DNA from: Desulfobulbaceae bacterium
GTDB taxonomy: Bacteria > Desulfobacterota > Desulfobulbia > Desulfobulbales > Desulfocapsaceae
Direction: 5' to 3'
Assembly (NCBI GenBank): GCA_011391225.1
Contig: JAABQY010000002.1
Location: 1 to 48,738, forward strand
DNA: 48,738 nt
The translations under genes and the position numbers were made by a program. The notes below the pieces were generated by a model. The model ran no database searches, was not told the origin of the DNA, and was given only the letters and a program-made list of their open reading frames with translations. This document shows positions 44,869-48,738 of this stretch, in pieces (the first letter of the stretch is position 1; every line of letters starts with the position of its first letter).

Positions 44869-47800
44869 ATGGGACAAACAGACAACAATATAGTAATTGA
44901 ATCAGATGCCTTGAAGGCAAATCTGATAGAAACCGCGGGAAGTGTAGTCATTAATAATGACCTGTTGGTACTGTTGGAAGTAGTTCAACAGTTTAATGGA
45001 TTGCATGCAACTCTGGAAAAACTCCTTTTTGAGGTATGCCATCCCTTTCGAAATTGGAAGATTATATTACCGCAACTACGAAATTTTGCTCTGAAAAACA
45101 TCAGCCATTACCGAACGCACGCGCTTGGACCACAGGCCTTTGGCCTCTTTGCGCAGCTATTTTTTGAGGCGATGAGTGACGCAATCCGCGATGCAACACT
45201 GCTGTCCCAGGCTGTCGGTGCGCAGATGGTCTGGCTCGATAAAATGGTCAGCCAGTTTACCCGTGATGACCTGCTTCGCTTCGAGGGGGAACTGAATATT
45301 ATCTTCGGGCGACTTACAGAGTTTGACCGGAGCGACAGACTGATAATGATGCAGGTTGTCCAGGGTCAGCATCCTTTTGCAAAAATTGCTAAGCAACTCC
45401 TTGTTACTGCCTCTAAGGATCGGGTCGAGTTTGATTTCGCCCCTCTGGCCCGACTGGTTCGAACTATACTCGCCAGATGCTACCAATATTGGCTTAAGGA
45501 GGACGATCCGCTAAGCTGGTTTCTCGACCGCTGCAGCATTCCTGTTGCTGATTTTCATTCTTCCAATCTTTTCCAGGCAATCTCCCATGGTACGATGGAA
45601 CAGCATCTAACGGTGATGAAGGAGATTGATCTGGAAAGGGAGCCCTTGTCGGCGCTTCAGGCCATGTTTAACTGTCCGGAACATATAGATATCGTCAAGT
45701 ATTACCGGGCGATGCCAAACAATCTGGTGGCCGCAGAGACGATTTTTCGCGAGATTGAACAGCAGGGTATGAGTCATCTCCACCATTTTAGTGAAAATAG
45801 AAAGTTACTCTTTTTATTTAAGATCATGGATACCGACGGGCTGTATCTCATCCATGAAGAAACCTTGCGGGAAATTAATCGCAGTCTCGTGCAACTCATC
45901 CGGCAGCAGAGTTTTGAGGAGATTGAGGAATTTCTCCTGACTGCATTCAAACTCTTGAAGGCCAATGTCAGGAAATTTCCGCACACCTCACTGCAGTGTA
46001 TTCAGGTCCTGGGTGGAGAGGTTTTTGACCGGGGCAATAGCCGTATGGTCGAGGCCTTTCTCTGGGGTGTCGTACGCTTTGGCTTTCAACATGCAAGCGT
46101 GGTTGGTGTCGATGAAAATTGGCAACCCCTTGCAAATCCAGCACATCTCGCCAATATTCGGGTGTGGCTGTATCTGATCATGCGGGAGCCCAAGTGGTGC
46201 TCGACCCTGTTCTCGGCCCTCATAATCCAAATTAAACTCTCCGGCACCTGCGTAAAAGATACCGATCTGTTTCAGCGGGACATTACCCAACTTCTCAATC
46301 ATCCGATTGAGCCTATTTACAACCTGTCGAAACAATTCACTAAGCTCATGCCGGTCTTTTTCAATGAAATTGGTTCGGAAGGAGAATTGCGGGATGTATC
46401 CACTGAACTTGACGAAATCCATAAGCGTAAGGATGTGTTGATTCACTTTCTTCGCAAGCAGGGACATGTTGAGAGTTCCAATCTCATTGTGGATTTTGTT
46501 CAGGCGATATTTCTTTTCTGGAAAACCAGGGACAAGACTCTCCTTATCCCCTTTATCCCGGAGGAGGTCTACAGCCAGGTTGCAACCGGGGGTGAGTATG
46601 TCGATGACCTTATGGCCCTCAGCACCAGGTTTTGGCCAGCCATGGGCATCAACAGGGTGCGGGATATTCTCGAAAAGGACAATAACGACATCGGCCTCTT
46701 TCTCGCCAGCCAGAATGATCTTCAGCCCCAGGAGGTGCGCCGCTTTGAACTGCTGGTGCGGATGTACAAACTTCTCTACAAGAAATATAAACTGGGAGTC
46801 CAACAGCTTAGGTCGGAAATCCTTAAAGCGGTCAATGACGGATTCCCCGAGATGGAGCGGCTGCTCGCTGATCTCGACCATGCGGATACCGAGGATTGCC
46901 TGGAAGCCCTTCTTACAGCTCTCGAAGGCCTAAAAAACATAATACTTAGCGGGGAAACATTTGAGGCCCAGGAGGATATCTACTATAAGCGGCATATTGC
47001 CGCTGATATCCCCTCGGTGTATGGAAGATACAAAGAACGCAAGTTCGATGCCCTCAGTCTTACCTTTCGCCTGGAAAACCTCGCCAATCTATATCTGGAA
47101 AAGTTGCCGGAAACGGTCAACCTGTCAATTATAACCCAAGCGACCTTCTATAATATAGTCCGGTGCATAAAACTCTTTCTCCGCGCTCTTGCGATCGACG
47201 GCATTACTTCCCGGAGGCTTTCCACCTATCTCTCGTTGCTTGAAACATCCTTGAAGGTTAGGCGTTTTTCCTATACACAGTATCTTGATATTTTCAGGGG
47301 AATGTCCGAAGGGGTAAAGGATATAATTTATGCTTTTTATACCAATATCCATCAGAATAATCTGTCGCTTATCATTCCCCAGATCGGGAGGGAAAATCTC
47401 CTTGAAAAATTTGCCAATTTCTACGATGAATCAGAAGTGGGAACGACAGTTCAAAGGCTATCCGAGGTGTTTTTCCGAGAATTGATCTCCAGCACCTTTG
47501 GCCTGCAACATCTTGATAATTTCATTCTTCGCATCCTCCAGACCCTTGAGAATCAGAAGGATCTTCTTGACAAGGGAAAACTTGACTTGCTCATGACTTA
47601 TAACCCCGAAGGAGTATTGTCATTTTTGCATAAGCCTAATCCCTACACCAATAACCTCATCCACCTTGGCAACAAGGGCTTCAACCTCGCAACACTCATT
47701 GGTGACGGGAAAAGTGTACCTCCTGCATTTGTTTTGACGACAGAAATCTTCCGATGTCGAGAGATCGTCTTTGGCTATGTCAAGACGAGAGAGGAGTTCA

Positions 47801-48738
47801 TGGAGCGCGTGCGCCAGGCCTTGACCGAAATCGAGCAGTTAACCGGAAAAACGTTTGGATCACCGGAAAGGCCGTTGCTGCTGTCGGTGAGGAGCGGTGG
47901 CGCCATTTCCATGCCGGGAATGATGGCAACTATTAATAATGTTGGATTGAATGAAGATCTCATCGCCGAACTCATTGTCAACCATAGCAACGCGTATCTT
48001 GCCTGGGATAATTACCGGCGCTTTTTGCAATCTTGGGCGATGATTTCCGGTATCGGCAGAGAAGAATTCCAGGTTCTCATGAATACAGCCAAGGCCAAAT
48101 ACAATGTCAGTTTAAAGAGGCATTTTTCCGCGGAACAGATGCAGGAGTTGGCCCTTTCCTATCAGCGGCTCATTCGTCAACGGGGGCTTGGAATACCCGA
48201 TGATCCCTGGCTCCAGCTGGTGAATGCCATCCAGCTGGTGTTGGATTCCTGGGAAACCCAGAAGGCTGTCGAGTATCGAAAGATTATGGATGTTTCAGAT
48301 TCATGGGGAACAGCAGTCATTGTTCAGGCCATGGTCTTCGGCAACAAGAGTGGCAATGCAGGATCGGGGGTGGTTTTTACCGCGCATCCCTACCGTAAGG
48401 TACAGCGAGTCGCACTGTGGGGTGATTATGCTTATGGCGATCAGGGCGAGGATATCGTTTCCGGACTGGTGACGAGCCATGCCATTTCCGTCGAGCAGGC
48501 CAAACTCGATGGTCGACATGAGGATGAAACCCTCGAGCTTCGCTTTCCTAAAATATATCAGAAATTATTGCATATTTCTCGTGAACTTGTGTATGAAAAA
48601 AGGTGGAACCCACAGGAGATCGAGTTTACCTTTGAGGGTCCTGAACCCAAGGAACTCTATCTCCTGCAGACCCGGGATATGATTACGATCAAGAAGAAGG
48701 AGCATCTGAATGTCTTTGTCGAGAGCCCGGCCCTCGAG
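44869..48738 (+). CDS. Very large protein with C-terminal PPDK-like ATP-grasp domain (partial)
   Basis: An open frame of 1290 codons with no stop, from the ATG at 44869 to the window edge; the ORF track omits it because it has no stop. Residues about 1-920 are a long helical region with no recognised family. From about 927 the sequence matches the ATP-binding part of pyruvate phosphate dikinase and PEP synthase: HLGNKGFNLATLIGDGKSVP, then LLLSVRSGGAISMPGMMAT, DNYRRFLQSWA, and later AGSGVVFTAHPYRK and YLLQTRD. No phosphohistidine or PEP-binding domain is reached before the edge. It may couple nucleotide use to a regulatory or metabolic N-terminal module. It is not an ordinary PPDK, because the ATP-grasp is normally N-terminal. 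Confidence 0.8.
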   Translation, partial: MGQTDNNIVIESDALKANLIETAGSVVINNDLLVLLEVVQQFNGLHATLEKLLFEVCHPFRNWKIILPQLRNFALKNISHYRTHALGPQAFGLFAQLFFEAMSDAIRDATLLSQAVGAQMVWLDKMVSQFTRDDLLRFEGELNIIFGRLTEFDRSDRLIMMQVVQGQHPFAKIAKQLLVTASKDRVEFDFAPLARLVRTILARCYQYWLKEDDPLSWFLDRCSIPVADFHSSNLFQAISHGTMEQHLTVMKEIDLEREPLSALQAMFNCPEHIDIVKYYRAMPNNLVAAETIFREIEQQGMSHLHHFSENRKLLFLFKIMDTDGLYLIHEETLREINRSLVQLIRQQSFEEIEEFLLTAFKLLKANVRKFPHTSLQCIQVLGGEVFDRGNSRMVEAFLWGVVRFGFQHASVVGVDENWQPLANPAHLANIRVWLYLIMREPKWCSTLFSALIIQIKLSGTCVKDTDLFQRDITQLLNHPIEPIYNLSKQFTKLMPVFFNEIGSEGELRDVSTELDEIHKRKDVLIHFLRKQGHVESSNLIVDFVQAIFLFWKTRDKTLLIPFIPEEVYSQVATGGEYVDDLMALSTRFWPAMGINRVRDILEKDNNDIGLFLASQNDLQPQEVRRFELLVRMYKLLYKKYKLGVQQLRSEILKAVNDGFPEMERLLADLDHADTEDCLEALLTALEGLKNIILSGETFEAQEDIYYKRHIAADIPSVYGRYKERKFDALSLTFRLENLANLYLEKLPETVNLSIITQATFYNIVRCIKLFLRALAIDGITSRRLSTYLSLLETSLKVRRFSYTQYLDIFRGMSEGVKDIIYAFYTNIHQNNLSLIIPQIGRENLLEKFANFYDESEVGTTVQRLSEVFFRELISSTFGLQHLDNFILRILQTLENQKDLLDKGKLDLLMTYNPEGVLSFLHKPNPYTNNLIHLGNKGFNLATLIGDGKSVPPAFVLTTEIFRCREIVFGYVKTREEFMERVRQALTEIEQLTGKTFGSPERPLLLSVRSGGAISMPGMMATINNVGLNEDLIAELIVNHSNAYLAWDNYRRFLQSWAMISGIGREEFQVLMNTAKAKYNVSLKRHFSAEQMQELALSYQRLIRQRGLGIPDDPWLQLVNAIQLVLDSWETQKAVEYRKIMDVSDSWGTAVIVQAMVFGNKSGNAGSGVVFTAHPYRKVQRVALWGDYAYGDQGEDIVSGLVTSHAISVEQAKLDGRHEDETLELRFPKIYQKLLHISRELVYEKRWNPQEIEFTFEGPEPKELYLLQTRDMITIKKKEHLNVFVESPALE

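Noticed and set aside
45988-46881. Minus-strand ORF of 297 residues
   Set aside because: It is antisense to the continuous 1290-codon PPDK-like frame, which has a promoter and domain support.

Overview
The window is an ordinary, densely coded bacterial chromosome segment of roughly 50% GC by eye. It most likely comes from a sulfate-reducing or sulfur-disproportionating member of the Desulfobacterota, probably near Desulfobulbales. The main evidence is a complete dsrA-dsrB-dsrD cluster of the reductive type. It is supported by a split ATP synthase layout with only F0 genes here, a UbiD-type decarboxylase resembling the menaquinone (futalosine) enzyme, LarB, and a NIL-domain ferredoxin. No tRNA, rRNA, CRISPR array, insertion sequence, prophage or plasmid gene was seen. 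The taxonomic guess is inference from family knowledge, not from a database search.

Layout. Positions 1-1201 (+): the tail of an acidic protein, a DUF167 protein and a divergent triosephosphate isomerase. 1243-4153 (-): a translationally coupled signalling trio made of a REC-like/GGDEF/degenerate HD-GYP protein, an HDOD protein and a stump of an AarF/UbiB kinase. 4324-5106 (-): an unrecognised protein divergent from dnaG. 5162-12494 (+): dnaG, rpoD, dprA, rpe and pgi. 12764-15569 (+): dsrABD with its own promoter and terminator. Next come birA (+), then ahcY and metK (-), kdsD (+), and a large minus-strand gene with an E2-like domain. That gene is divergent from a cNMP-binding/DUF4388 protein. 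24123-28122 (-): secDF, a YkgJ-type protein and a HAD phosphatase. larB (-) is divergent from a NIL-ferredoxin (+). 29898-32080 (-): trxA, trxB and bamD. hemL (+), then atpZ-atpI-atpB-atpE (+), a nucleoside phosphorylase and rimO (+) follow. 37786-41477 (-): an HU/IHF protein, then yjbQ, a small ORF, ubiD-like and rluB-like genes. 41954-48738 (+): a glgA-like synthase, gap, and a very large open frame that leaves the window and ends in a PPDK-like ATP-grasp domain.

How the genes fit together. Most are housekeeping: replication and transcription initiation (dnaG, rpoD), central carbon metabolism (tpi-like, rpe, pgi, gap, glgA-like, PPDK-like), the methyl cycle (ahcY, metK), thiol redox (trxA, trxB), envelope biogenesis (kdsD, bamD, secDF), tetrapyrrole synthesis (hemL), respiration (dsrABD, F0 ATP synthase, menaquinone decarboxylase) and ribosome modification (rimO, rluB).

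The most unusual item is the minus-strand gene at 20302-22812. Its N-terminal ~145 residues look like a ubiquitin-conjugating (E2) domain with the catalytic cysteine in place. A transmembrane helix and a long TPR-like periplasmic region follow. No E1, ubiquitin-like or JAB protease gene is visible beside it. Other points worth checking are the isomerase-like protein without its catalytic glutamate, the PPDK-like giant, the degenerate HD-GYP protein and the UbiB stump.
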